Below the pieces are notes generated by a model. That model had not been told where the DNA came from and did not search any database. It was given only the letters and a program-made list of their open reading frames with translations. Both the position numbers and the translations under genes were made by a program. Of a stretch of DNA of 24,282 nt, positions 9,726 to 20,856 are shown piece after piece. Within the stretch, counting starts at the first letter, position 1. Every line of letters begins with the position of its first letter. The DNA comes from Spongospora subterranea (taxonomy: Eukaryota > Endomyxa > Phytomyxea > Plasmodiophorida > Plasmodiophoridae), in NCBI GenBank assembly GCA_900404475.1, contig OUQQ01000283.1:1-24282 (forward strand). The letters are read 5' to 3'.

Positions 9726-10265
9726 ATGATGCAAGTCTTGTTAATCGCATTGGTGTTTGGAGTATCATTTGGTCAAGACGAAGGTCAACGATGTGGTCCA
9801 TTCCATGGGTGGGGTGGCTGTATTCCATCTGAAGTTGACGAATGCTGTTCAGCTCGTGGATATTGTTCTGATGTGTTCAATCGTCAAGAGGCCTGTGCTC
9901 AGCAGGCCTTACGAATATTCTACGATGGCGATAAACCACTTAACAGCACCAATTGTAATACCGACGCTGAATGCCAACGCCCTGGACAGCCAGGGGAGTT
10001 TTTCTGCAGCAAAGAACCGCAAACGTTCGGCCTGTGCGGGATCAAGAATGTCCCATTGCCGTTCGATGGAGTTAATCATTTAACGTTCGCGCCCACAACT
10101 CAACCTCCAACAACGGCGGCGGCGGTTGTAATGACGGCAACGGCGCCACCAACGACAATGAGTGGTGGTGGTGGTGGTCAGACAGCGACCTCATCCGCAA
10201 CAGGAACAGTTATCAGTATTATTGGTTCGATTGGCGCCATGGTCGTTATAGTTAATCTGTTATAG
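9726..10265 (+). CDS. Secreted, probably GPI-anchored chitin-binding (hevein/CBM18) protein
   Basis: An intronless gene of 179 residues. Residues 1-16 are a signal peptide (LLIALVFGVSFG), with likely cleavage before QDEGQ. Residues 22-47 follow the hevein-type chitin-binding pattern: RCGPF, GGC, ECCS, GYCS, with Cys at 23, 32, 40, 41 and 47. A second Cys-containing stretch (about 55-110) has CNTDAECQ and LCG, pointing to more disulphides. Then come a Thr/Pro/Ala-rich spacer, a run of five Gly, and a C-terminal hydrophobic tail ending VVIVNLL, as expected for a GPI attachment signal. The protein probably sits on the cell surface or wall and binds chitin or chit-oligosaccharides. Starts at 9726 and 9729 are adjacent ATGs; either gives the signal peptide. 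A poly(A)-type AATAAA follows the stop by 8 nt. An enzyme domain is absent. Confidence 0.8.
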   Translation: MMQVLLIALVFGVSFGQDEGQRCGPFHGWGGCIPSEVDECCSARGYCSDVFNRQEACAQQALRIFYDGDKPLNSTNCNTDAECQRPGQPGEFFCSKEPQTFGLCGIKNVPLPFDGVNHLTFAPTTQPPTTAAAVVMTATAPPTTMSGGGGGQTATSSATGTVISIIGSIGAMVVIVNLL

Positions 10266-10272
10266 ACTTCCT

Positions 10273-10278
10273 AATAAA
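10273..10278 (+). promoter_or_regulatory. Possible poly(A) signal AATAAA
   Basis: A canonical AATAAA begins 8 nt after the TAG of the chitin-binding gene. Position and orientation fit a polyadenylation signal, though AATAAA also occurs by chance in AT-rich DNA. Confidence 0.4.
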
Positions 10279-10294
10279 CAATGGGGTTTTATAA

Positions 10295-10425
10295 GTCGAT
10301 ATGTTTAGAGCGACGGCCAACATGATCTTCTCGTGCCGAAGGAGATAGTTCCTGATTGCCTCTGTAATTGTCGTTGGACTTTGTTGGGCAGCAGCAATTG
10401 TCTTGGAGAGCGGAGTCCTTTTGAG
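10295..10425 (-). pseudogene. Degenerate Ty1/copia RNase H fragment, inverted copy
   Basis: The reverse complement of this stretch aligns over most of its length with 10577-10700, with many substitutions. Both derive from the end of a copia-type RNase H domain. The minus-strand reading has the peptide HEKIMLAVALNIST, matching HKKLMLDIALNIST in the equivalent out-of-phase frame of the plus copy. It is too short and broken to be functional. Together with the plus copy it forms a diverged inverted repeat around a spacer of about 150 nt. Confidence 0.55.
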
Positions 10426-10576
10426 AGGGGGCGACCTGATCCTGATCGCGTTGGTGGACCAGCGACACCTGGACAACTGCCGCTCCAGATCCGTTTGGCG
10501 GTGGGTCCGTTCCCTGGCCAAGTCGTCCTCAAGACCCTTTCTATTTTGGAGAGGGAGTACGATATCGTTTGGATGG

Positions 10577-10820
10577 GGATCCTACTCCAACACATTGGAT
10601 CTGCCAACCAAGGTCCAACGACCGTTTATGACGTCAATCAGGGACCTATCCCCTTTGCACAAGAAACTCATGTTGGACATCGCTTTGAACATATCAACGT
10701 GAGTTCCCAGTACGTGTGGCATCTATTTGAAACAGGCATCATCACGCTGGAACACTGTCGTACCCACGACAATCAATTGAACATCATTAGGAATGTTGTT
10801 TAAACACTTTGGAAAAGACC
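10577..10820 (+). pseudogene. Degenerate Ty1/copia RNase H fragment
   Basis: One plus-strand frame reads DVNQGPIPFAQETHVGHRFE followed by HINVSSQYVWHLFETG and LEHCRTHDNQLNI. This follows the end of copia RNase H: the DNQGAI element, the KHIDVRYHFVRE element, and the C/PT.....ADI.TK element. The usual catalytic residues further upstream are not recognisable. The frame ends at TAA 10801-10803 without the typical LTKPL ending. It is a dead remnant adjoining its inverted relative at 10295-10425. Confidence 0.6.
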
Positions 10821-11204
10821 AGCGAAAATCAACATTACTGACAACTCAGAAGGTGAAATCATCGATAGTTTTGGATCGGTCATCAATAGAATTCTAAAAC
10901 ACCCCAGATCCAAACGCCACTAAAAGTACAGCCATTTACAAACGACGACCACGACAAAGGGCAGCTGCAGCACCAGCGGCTAAATCTGGTAGAGAGTGAT
11001 CCAGGAAATAAGGGCGTCGACTACAAACACCCTGTTATATAGATATAGAACTCAATGTCGAGATCGGAGTAGGCAATTGGGCACAACAAGCGATGATGGC
11101 GTCATGACCATTAAACAGGATCAATGTAAGGCAGTTACCCTGGTGTTTTCGTTGAACAGAATTCATTTCGTGTTATTGCAAAGGCGAAGAAAAAAACCCC
11201 ATTT

Positions 11205-11357
11205 TCCTCTAAGTTTAAACCTCGGCATTGGGAATTGTTGGAGAGGATCGATTTTGATATTTGTGGGCCATTCTCCGTTAACTCCTTGGAAGGGGAACGA
11301 TATTTCATCACCGTTTTTCTGATCATTGCAGCAAAACAAAATTCACATTTTTGTTAA
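11205..11357 (+). pseudogene. Degenerate copia-type integrase fragment
   Basis: The frame through 11238 reads RIDFDICGPFSVNSLEGERY and then FITVFLIIAA. This corresponds to the start of the copia integrase core, where an Asp-x-Cys-Gly-Pro block precedes a SLGG.RYFLTFIDD block. The second Asp of that block is lost (VFLII), and the frame stops at 11355. The order integrase after RNase H is reversed relative to copia, so these are separate or rearranged fragments. Confidence 0.55.
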
Positions 11358-11373
11358 AGAAAAAGAAACAAGC

Positions 11374-11649
11374 ATATCCCCAATGACCAATGCCGCTTCG
11401 AATCGGTACCAGCCCTATGCATTAAAGGAACGACGCGACCCAGGACCGCGCCATTTACCTTTTATCAGCACGGAACCATCAACAATCGAAGCGTTTCTAA
11501 CAATGCGCACAAAACTTCGATTGTTAATGGTTCCGCTTCCGGTTGTGCTGATAAAACTAAAAGGTAAATGGCGCGGTTCTGGGTCGCGTCGTTTCCATTA
11601 ATGCATAGGAGTGGTACCGATTCGAATCTGCATTGGTCATTGGGGATAT
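11374..11649. repeat. Inverted repeat hairpin, arms about 118 and 135 nt, loop about 23 nt
   Basis: The left arm (11374-11491) and right arm (11515-11649) are near-complementary over essentially their whole length. Shared blocks include the outer ATATCCCCAATGACCAATGC and its complement, the CGCGCCATTTACCTTTTA block and its complement, and TTCGATTGTT by the loop. The arms differ by substitutions and by indels that lengthen the right arm. No transposase or clear target-site duplication is seen. It sits inside copia-derived sequence, next to the integrase remnant, so it may be an inverted duplication of retroelement DNA or a small fold-back/MITE-like element. Confidence 0.85.
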
Positions 11650-12449
11650 AACTCGAAAATATCCAACCGCCATAGACGATAACTTGTTGTTTGAACCTGT
11701 AAATGATGCAAAAGCGAGTCCCACAGTTCACGGGGAGTTATTTATACCACACGGAGTCCTGTACCAACCCAACAATTTTGCGTACACATCAGTCACCACT
11801 GCACGCAGTTTTCAATGATAGCGCCATTTCAGGCCTGTACAACATCGGCAGAATCCCGCGTTAAGGTCGAAGTCAAGGAATCATGGAAGGTAAAGAATTT
11901 CAATCTATTGACAACGAGATATAATAAGAAGTGATCACCCTGAGCAGTTATTTATCGATTATTTGTTTGGTAATATCACAATAATGTTCTTCGCCAGCCA
12001 ATGACGCGACCTATTCAGGGCAATGCTTTGCGTAAAATCAAGTAGGAGTATCCCGTTCCAAGATGATGGAGGTGTTAAATGCTTTTGAGAAGTCAGCAGA
12101 AGCCAACTCTGAAAAGTGGAAAACTGGTCAAAAATGAGCTATCGATTAAATCCGGACATATATCGGTGTAGCCTTGGCAGCGATGCCGGAATCCGATGAC
12201 GGTGACCATCCCGCAATGCCGAGTGCGTGCGTAAAAATTGCCAAAGTCACGACATGACCCGCACTTGATGAGCGGGCTCCGAGAGTGCCACTGGGCCAGT
12301 GAAACACTACAAGTGCAGTGCTGCTGTGAGTACCTACACTGTTACAGTGGCTCGGCATGACTGTGTCAATGGAAATGACGGGACTCCGGGAAAACGGGTC
12401 ATTGCCATTGTCAACGGAGCGATTTTCTGCAATACAGTAGCTGCCTGTG
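11650..12449. other. Decayed sequence upstream of the helicase gene
   Basis: About 800 nt without a gene I can support. The left part probably continues the copia remnant. A small hairpin lies at about 12366-12412, where CAATGGAAATGAC pairs with GTCATTGCCATTG around a 20-nt loop. ATG 12187 opens a short frame whose last in-frame GT donor could splice in phase to the acceptor at 12440. That would extend the helicase N-terminus by a few residues; it is only an alternative. Confidence 0.4.
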
Positions 12450-15400
12450 ATGCCGCCAGATCCAAGTAATTGGCAGCTGGTTCATCCAGTTCTGGAACTA
12501 AGTTGGCCGCAGCTGCTGGACGAGCAACATCCGTGGTCGTGCTGTTTAGAACCGATTACGAAAACATTCACGACCTGGGAAAGCTATCTCAAATCGTTTT
12601 TCCTACCGACCTTGGAGAATTTCCGCTCCTGTTTGGCTAGAAAACTATCTGAATTCTACCACGGCGACATCAAGTTTCGCTCATTGACTGTGAGAGACAT
12701 AGTTAAACCACAGTCAACTTTTGTGGTAGATGACCCTGATGGGTGGCTTATAGCTGGCGATGTTTGCCTGGTCTCATGTCAGAATCCCCAGCAAAATGAG
12801 GTTGGAGAATCTTCGGAAATATGGGATGGATGCGGATGGCTTCTGGTCCATTCACGATCCAGCAAGAAGCCGCTCGAGGTTTGCTGTGAAATTTTCTCCT
12901 TTCCATTTGATGTCAACGATATTGTCTATGCGGCCAAAGTCGATTCTGCGATTACGACCTATCGCATTCTGAAATCGCTCAGTTTTTATGAAACCAAGGA
13001 GACGTTTGCGGAAGAAAACATCAACAGCGACCTAAAACAGTTGATTTTGTCGTGTGTGGCTCCAACTCGTCCCGTAATCTCAACTGTGACCTTTGATCCT
13101 CGAATATACGGTATCCTGGGCAACCTGAACGAATCGCAGCTTGTCGCAATCCATGCTGGTCTCAGTGCAGTTGCCCGTCCTGGATCAACAGAACTTGTTC
13201 AAGGCCCACCAGGTCAGTAATCATCCCGTCGTGGATATATCTTTACATAATTTCAGGCACCGGCAAAACAACCTGCATTGTGGCGTTCTTAAATGCAATC
13301 CTTATGGAATCGAAACGTATCATTCTCGTTGCGCCAACAAATGTCGCGGTCTTTGATGTGGCCAGAAAGTTAATCGCTAAAAAACTCGAGAGTGTTCATC
13401 CGGAAAGGATTCTTATCATCGCCAACCTCAAGCGCTGCAACGTTCAGGCACTAATCGACGATAATCTCGATCAGTATATCCTTAGCTCTCGCATCAATCG
13501 AATGTTAACACAGGTAATGAAGTTCTGTGTGATTGCCTGCCATTGAATTCATCGTAAAATTAGGCCAAAAAACTGGTCAGTTGTCTTGTCGGACTCATTG
13601 ACGGTGTTCGGGATCAAGTCGATAAAGACACTTCTTGTGATGAAGAAACCCTTCAGGAGGACTGTTTGGAATCAATGCAAGAGGTTCTCGGGACATGGAC
13701 CAACGAAACATCTGTCCCGCTATTGAAGGATATAACCCTCATGGTTAACAGCATTCGCTCAAGAATTACTCAGGGGGTTTACCGTCTCGTAACGCCAATC
13801 GTTCGCCAACTCCAGGATCTGTCAGTTAAGCGTCTCAAACAAGATGTCATGCAGCAGTTCGATCCGTTCCTGGTGTCCCAGATGGAAAGCATATTCGTCA
13901 AGAAGGCCACTCTTCTGTTCTGCACATTGAGCGCCACCAAATCACCTTTAGTGATTGATTATCGATTCCAAGTTGCTATAGTTGACGAATGTGCCCAGGC
14001 CATTGAAGCTGAAATGATTGGGCTTTTCAAAGAATCTTTGGAATCATTGATCTTGGTTGGTGATCCAAAGCAATTGCATGGAACAGTATTTTCCCAGCCA
14101 TGTCTGTCAATCGCTTATCAACGAAGTTTGTTTGAACGTCTCGCCGATACTCATCCAGTTCATTTGCTAGCGGTGCAGTATCGAATGCATCCAATGATAT
14201 CACAATTCCCCAATGCCACATTCTACGATGGCAGAATTCAGGACAGCGCCGATGTAAAGCTGTACAAACCGAAATGGTATTCAGATCGTTTTCCGCCAAT
14301 GCAGTTCATAGCACATAAAGGCACGTCGTGCGCTGCAGATCATTTAGGAAGCTGCTTTAATGATGAAGAAGCGCTGTTGATTATTTTACATTTGGCGTCT
14401 TTTCTTCACACCAATGCAAAGGAACGATTGAGTATTGGCATTATTTCTCCCTATACTGCACAGAAGCGTTTACTGGAGCAGCGCCTCGCAGACCTCAAGG
14501 GTTATATCGAGTTTAAATCTGATATCAAACTGAGCACAGTCGACGGGTTTCAAGGCCAAGAGCGCGACGTCATTATATTTTCGCTTACGCGAGTTGGGAT
14601 GACGACGAATTTTCTGGAACAGTGGAATCGAATGAATGTGGCGGTTACACGCGCCAAATATTCATTGTGGGTGTTCGGTGATTCGAAACTCTTTCTTCAG
14701 ATGGACAACGCAAGGATATGGTGCCGTTTTGCAATTCATTGCAAATCGGTTGGAGCTTTGGGCAGTATCAATCCCTCATCGGATTACTCCGATCCGAAGA
14801 TCCGATCGCTGGCGCAACGGTTGGTCTTGACTTCGAAGAAACAGGAGCTTCAGCAGTGCAGGCCATCAGCAGCAACCAAGAACCGTCCCGCTCGTGGGTT
14901 AATATCCAGACGTGATCATCATGTATGGCGTTTGATCGCCAGCGAACCTGTTATAAAGGAGCTCAAATGCTGTAAAGATGTAATCGCTCGCGCGTATATG
15001 GTTGTGTTTACGCGGCTGTTAATGGGAGACTTCAGCGAAACTGTTCGCCCATACCGCAGGCAAGGCGTTCTGGGGAAATTGTTCCTTGTTAACAAGATTG
15101 TAAGTTCTCTGGTTCTTCTCTGGACCATCGAGATCCATCAGGGAACTCAGGCGATTTCAGCATTGCGGCCGCTATGTCGAACACAATTGGATACGTCATG
15201 GATTGCGTTCAGAGATCAGCGAAAGGAATATTCGCCAACATATATCTCTGCTTGTATCGTCCGATGCTCTTCCGACGCTGTTCCTCAGACTGGGCTCAAT
15301 GATATTCCAAAACAATTTTGGCGCGGCGCTGGCGCTGATGACGCAATTGCGGGGTCAATCAAGTTGTTCGACCTGTCCGACGGCCCACTAATCGAGAGGT

Positions 15401-18400
15401 TACTTTCATCCGAAAAAAGCAAACGAATATGCTTCTTGCTGCCGTACATGCTCGACGAAACACAGAATGATGCTGTTCAGTATACGGCAGGATCTATCGT
15501 ACTGGTTGGTCGCGGAGGTTGCGGAAAAACCAGCGTCTTGGTATTGATGCGCTTTGTTCTCCGTTTAGTCTGTAAACGAGTCTTTGTGTAGGCTCAAAGA
15601 ATTTTGAACGGGTATAAGATGGCGCTGTTGAATGATGTTAACCCGCCCCGCCAAATATTCGTTAGCTCAAGTCCAAATCTGGTGGAAAACGCACGCATCG
15701 AGTTTGAGAGCCTCATACAAACCTTTCACGCCCAGTATGAAGAGGAAATCGATCCACCAGACCATTCCGGTGCTACGTTCGTTTCTGTCCTGGAACTTTT
15801 GCTCCAACTGGATCGTCAGCTTCAGCCTCATCTGCGATTGTTTTACGAAAAAGGATCGTTGCGTCGCTTAACATATGTTCAGGAAGAGGAGGAGGATTCT
15901 GATTCCGACATGCCTTCTCGTCGATTATATTCTGTTGATGAGATTGTAGATTTTGATCGATTCCGTCGTCTCTATTACCCACATTTCTCAGATCCGATCC
16001 GAAAGGTATTCGCTTCCGAATATATATTTACAGAGATTATGTTCGTGATCAAAGGCGGAAATCGCACCGATGATATGCAGCCATTAACTGTTAAGCAGTA
16101 TTGTCAAATAGAAGCGGACGGATCGCAAGAGCATGTAAATGTTCGTGAGTGTCAACGTAAGCTAATCTACGACGCATATAAATGCTACGAACGGCTTCGG
16201 TCAGATAGGCACCATATTGACTACCCTGATATTATATCTGATATCATTGCACGAGCTGGCGATACTCGATTGCCTGTTGATTCGGTATTACTTGACGAAG
16301 TCCAAGATCTAATGCCCTGTCATTGGCGTCTTCTAGACATGTTCCGCCATCCGAAAACGCAATTCGTTTGCTGCGGTGATCAGGCTCAGTGCATTACTGC
16401 CGGGAACCGATTTCGGTTCACCAAGTTGAAGGCGTTTCTTTTTGAATCTTGCACAGAGGAGACAATTAGACCGCGACAAATCGACTTAACGATCAACTAC
16501 CGAACCACTCAAGAGGTCCTAGAACTGGCAAACCGCATCCTCGACGTGATCCGTTATTTCTTCCCACAAGAAATTGATCGAATTGTGGGAGAACGCAGTG
16601 CCAGACCGCCACCTGAAATTTGGTCCGGAAAGCCGAAACTGTTTGAAGAATGCCCTCTCGATGCATTGTCGTTCCTGTTCCAGGATTCGAAGGAGCTTGC
16701 TGCTGAGCAAATCATCGTTGTGCGCGACGCTATTCAGAAAGAAGACCTTCTTAACCTGCTGAAGTCAAATTCCTGGCAGGCAAGCGTTGTCACAATACTG
16801 GAGGTAAAAGGCCTCGAGTTCGAGGACGTGGTCCTTTTCAACATCCTCTCGAGCGCTGGTCTCGACTATCAGCGGCTTCGGGTTCTCCTGAACTTCGCAA
16901 CAGACTCGGTCGTTCAAGAATATGATGCGCGCAAGCATTACGAATTGTGTCATTTCTTGAAGGAGCTTTACGTGGCCGTTACCCGCAGCAAACATCGGCT
17001 GCTCTTTATTGACGGAGGTCGGGCAGAATCGCAAATATATGTCGACGTGTTCGACGGTCTACTTGTATGGACTTCGGTGACAACAGAAATGAGCTTCAGC
17101 AGGTCAAGTAGTGCTGATGAGTGGGCAATTAAAGCGATTCAATATGAAAATGCCGGTCTCCTGCGAGAAGCGCGCAACGCATTCTTCAAAGCCTCGGAAT
17201 TCGACAAAGCGACTCGCATTGACGTCAAATTGCTCATCAGAGAGTATGAGGTTTGTCGTTCTGCCGCGCTGTTGATCAAAGCTTCTGAGCTTTTGCTGAA
17301 ACTCAACGAGGTGCATGCAGCTGCAACCATTCTTTATGATGGCAAGCTCTATTCTGAAGCTGGCGAGCTTTATAAGATGTTGCTTCCCGGTCGAGAACAA
17401 GAGGTTATTGAATGCTATGTGCTCTCACACAATCTCGATAAATCAATAGAGGCGTTGCAAGAGCATGAAGCCGCTCTCGATCCTAAAGTTTTCGTGAAAA
17501 TTTTATTGAATCATGCTCGCGGTGTTGTGGCGTCATCAGCGTTCCTATCTTCAGGAGAAGTCGAATTTCTTCATATTATCCGGCTCTTGATGCTTGTCGC
17601 TCCATCACAAGCGGAACAATTCAGGCCAATAATTGTGTCACTCCAAGATTTTATTGTCAAGTTCAACAAAGGAGTTCCTGTTGGTATTCCTGGCTTCTAT
17701 TCGAAACCAAGCTCGTTTGTGTCGATTACTATTAAATTTATTTCCATTTTGACGCGTTTCGAATGGATCGCTGACGGTGTCGTATTCTTTCAAACACGGT
17801 TCAAATCCATCTACACAGTCGCGATTTACGAGCTTCTTAGAGCTGCGATCAACATCACCGACGCTCAGCGTGAACTGTTTTGTGCAATTTTGTCCAATTT
17901 GCTTCATCAGTTTATTGGTCAGGTCCCGGTTCTACAAGAGAAGGTGACAGTTGTTAGTGATGATTTGGTCGTGGAAGGGAAACCACTTGTTAGTCGCGAA
18001 CAATGCTCCCAGCCCAGTAACCCCCATAAATCCCGGACAGCCCGAAAGAAGGAGAAGAAATGGCGAACAAAGGCTAATCCAAAGAGTGCAGAAAACCAGA
18101 AACCCTCAAATATCAGAGAAATTGCCCAAGATAAACCTAAAGTTACTGCAAAGACAACCGTTTCTAATTCTACCTGTAAGAAGTTCCTGATTGACCGCAT
18201 CGAGAGTATTATCAGGTCACTTTCCGGTCAATTCGATGAGGAATTAGTCAACGGTTTATTAGATTGTCATGCTGATCGTCTGGATTCGTCTCTTCCATCT
18301 TTTCTGCCCTCGATATATTTGGCTCTGTCCGCCTACACGATCGCTCTCTCTGCCCGATCGCTATCCGACCTCGGACATCAAGTTGTGGAAGGTCATATCA

Positions 18401-19908
18401 CTACAATCGTCAGCGACCGTTTGCATTATTTTGACCGGACATGGGTTCATTGGACTTCATTGCTGTTTGACGAAGCTGCACGTTGCCTTCAGAACTTGGG
18501 CTTACGCTGTGTTGCCGGATTGCTTTTTCGCACGATAGGAAACTTCGGGGCTGCAATTTCCTGTTTTGAATGTCCCGGCAATGAGAAACAACTTCTTCAG
18601 GAATTGAAACAATCGGGTAAATCTTTAGAACGAGGGTCTCTCCTAGCAAAATATGGTAAGCTAGCAAAGGATTTTATGGAACTTGGCGATAATGGTTGTG
18701 CCCTTTTCTGCATTTGTCGAATTCCGGCTGGCTCTCCGCATTCAAGCATTGTTCGTCAGGAACTGTTCACAATCTGGCTTGCAAAACGGGAGTTGCCCAC
18801 TCCGATTGCCGACAATGCGACGCCGTATGTTATTGAGCAACAATTCACTCGAGAGATCGAGAAACTGATCGAGGATATCAATTTCTTGCCCAAACGGGAC
18901 ATTTCTGAAATCCAGCTATGCCATAGTCGATTATCGTCAAACCAACCTCTCAAAGAATCTAAAACGGCATGGTTCGTCGAACGCGTCATCATTTGGGTTT
19001 TATCATCGATCCTACCAGAGAAGGCCATGCTGCACGATATCAGTATCCTCACACAACAATTGGCCTATGTTGTTCGCCTTCGTACCGGAAACAACATCCC
19101 ATTGCCTGTCGATTTCACGTCGTTCATGGAGCGTTTCATTCTTCTGAAAGAACTATCCAACATGCCGGGCATCCCATTTAGTTTACTTCATCATATCATT
19201 GTGCACTTGTTCGCTTGCAGTTTCGTTTATCTTTCCATGAGTCTTCCCAATTATGGGAAGGAAAAGTTGCTTAACTACAGACCGGAAATCGATAAGTATA
19301 TGGACAATGACGTTATTGAAGAGAGGGCGCCATTTGTTTTAGAACAAATGAAATGTTTGATGGTTTGGCTGAAATCGAAGAACTATACCGAAAAGCAAAT
19401 TCAGATGGAATGGACGAACTGGATTGAGGGTTCGAGACACGGCATCGTATATGCGCTTGAACAAGAATCAAAGTTTAACAACTGTCGTCAACTGAGTGCG
19501 CTGAAGCGTGCGGCAAAAGCATTCGGCAAGATCGGGGACAAAAGAACTCAAAATCGGATCAGCAACAGAATTGAATCGGAAATCGCTAATATGCCACAGG
19601 AAAATACTACAGCAAATTGTGCCCAAGTTGAAGCTGAAAATGTTGGCGATCAGTTTGTCCACGAGAAAGCTGAATTTGAGTGTGAGGAAGAGCAAGTTGA
19701 AGCGGGTGACGATCATGAAACTGATAATGATGAACCTGCGCTTTATGGTGATTCGTTATGGTCGCAAACTCAGTCGTGTCAGAACACTGATTCGAAATCC
19801 GTTCCCGTCGACTCTGTAGATCAAGAACCAGGAATGGGTTTACACAACCAGGCTGGCATGAGATTACAGGTTAAAGCCATTCTACAGAAACCACAAGTCT
19901 CTTCATAA
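12450..19908 (+). CDS. Giant double SF1 helicase: Upf1/Sen1-type fused to UvrD/TRANK1-type
   Basis: Exons 12450-13212, 13257-13513, 13564-15540 and 15592-19908 join in phase to 7314 nt, about 2437 residues. Introns are 44, 50 and 51 nt. Helicase 1 is SF1B, Upf1/senataxin-like: Walker A GPPGTGKT (252-259, formed across the first junction), DECAQ (481-485), GDPKQL (506-511), QYRMHP (545-550), VDGFQGQERD (666-675), NVAVTRAK (698-705). Helicase 2 is UvrD-like, as in TRANK1: GRGGCGKT (989-996), DEVQD (1234-1238), GDQAQCI (1261-1267), NYRTT (1301-1305), EVKGLEFEDV (1403-1412), YVAVTRSK (1459-1466). Residues from about 1500 are helical and TPR-like, with a basic, possibly nuclear-targeting patch at 1814-1825 and an acidic C-terminus. 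All motor motifs of both units look intact, so two active ATPases are likely. The third intron removes an in-frame stop at 15589. From family knowledge, such Sen1-plus-UvrD fusions occur in plants; RNA surveillance or R-loop roles are inferred. A GT-AG-like 42-nt in-frame segment at 15100-15141 is probably exon, since its product matches the inter-helicase linker. Confidence 0.92.
13213..13256 (+). other. Intron 1 of the double helicase, inside Walker A
   Basis: A 44-nt intron, GTCAGT to TTTCAG, splits the Gly codon between PPG and TGKT. Only its removal yields the P-loop, so it is certain. Its donor and length set the standard used for other joins in this window. Confidence 0.93.
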
Positions 19909-20856
19909 CAATTTCGATGAATTGTTTTCAGTTCTTTTATCATTCAACAGTTGATAAATTCCCTATTGTCTCAGGTACTAGTGCGTCATTGGACACTAGT
20001 TCCACCCCAGGCGATGGGACATTGTTGGCCATTTAGATTGGCGATATGACCAGCATCTCACCTTGTATTCTAGGGTGTTCACAGCCTTGATCCTTGTTCA
20101 CAATAGCTATTCCTGATCATCTCTAATCGACCTCAACTGCTCGGATGTCATTGGAGTCGGGAAATATCTTCACAACTCGCAACGGATCTGTCAGTGCAAT
20201 ATTACAGGGTCTGGCGAAACAGCACGAAGTTGTACTACAGAAAAGGCTGTTAGTTTGTATTTCCCTGTTGATAATGTTGTGTGGTCGGCGTGTGTGGTCG
20301 TGTGATCGTTCTATCATCACAGATAAGCTGGATTGATAGTGTAGTGCGATCGTTTATTCGACAAACCATGAACAACCTTTTCCAAGAGGTGTGCAATGCG
20401 AATATCGCACAATACCTGTATAATAGCTCACGTCGTATTGAACAGAGATATTAATAATATTAAACGGATAAGTTTGATCTTATGTTGACAAGTATTGGAG
20501 AAGACCCTCTGCGAGTCTTGCACCTTAAAACTAACTGACGGGACAAAATAACGACCGGGACGAACAGACGGAAATAGGCAAACCAGGAAAGACGGAGACA
20601 TAACCCCCCGGCATCTTAGATATCAGGGATATTCCTAGCAATATTCCTGACAATATCCTCCATTTTGGCTCTTTTCATTGTACTTGCTAAGACCTGCTCG
20701 ACCACCGATCAACGGTATTACTTGGTCTCCAATCTCGACAGTACCTGGTCACTGAGGAGCACACCCTGGGATCCCACCTGGGACACATATCTCTAGTTGA
20801 GATATGGGGAACACATCATGAATCCGACAGGTACTTGGTGACCGCACCGTATACCC
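19909..20856. other. Region after helicase: short repeats and a possible retroelement fragment
   Basis: No gene is supported. A minus-strand frame at 20320-20123 contains NIALTDPLRVVKIFPDSNDI, which loosely resembles the small domain found after integrase in some LTR retroelements. This assignment is tentative. Two related stretches, GACAGTACCTGGTCAC near 20738 and GACAGGTACTTGGTGACC near 20825, form an imperfect direct repeat. A short repeated GATATTCCT/AATATTCCT pattern lies near 20625-20660. Confidence 0.35.

Noticed and set aside
15100..15141. GTAAGT...CAG, 42 nt, looks like an extra in-frame intron in the helicase linker
   Set aside because: The segment translates to LVLLWTIEIHQ in the right place for the family's linker, and its removal is not needed for frame. 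It is kept as exon, though optional splicing is possible.
15161..15391. Open frame in +2 across the helicase linker
   Set aside because: The +1 frame leads continuously into the second Walker A motif and fits the linker pattern. The other frame ends at a stop with no join back.
17798..17811. GGTTCAAATCC, a tRNA B-box-like string
   Set aside because: It lies within the helicase coding sequence, with no cloverleaf or A-box at suitable spacing.
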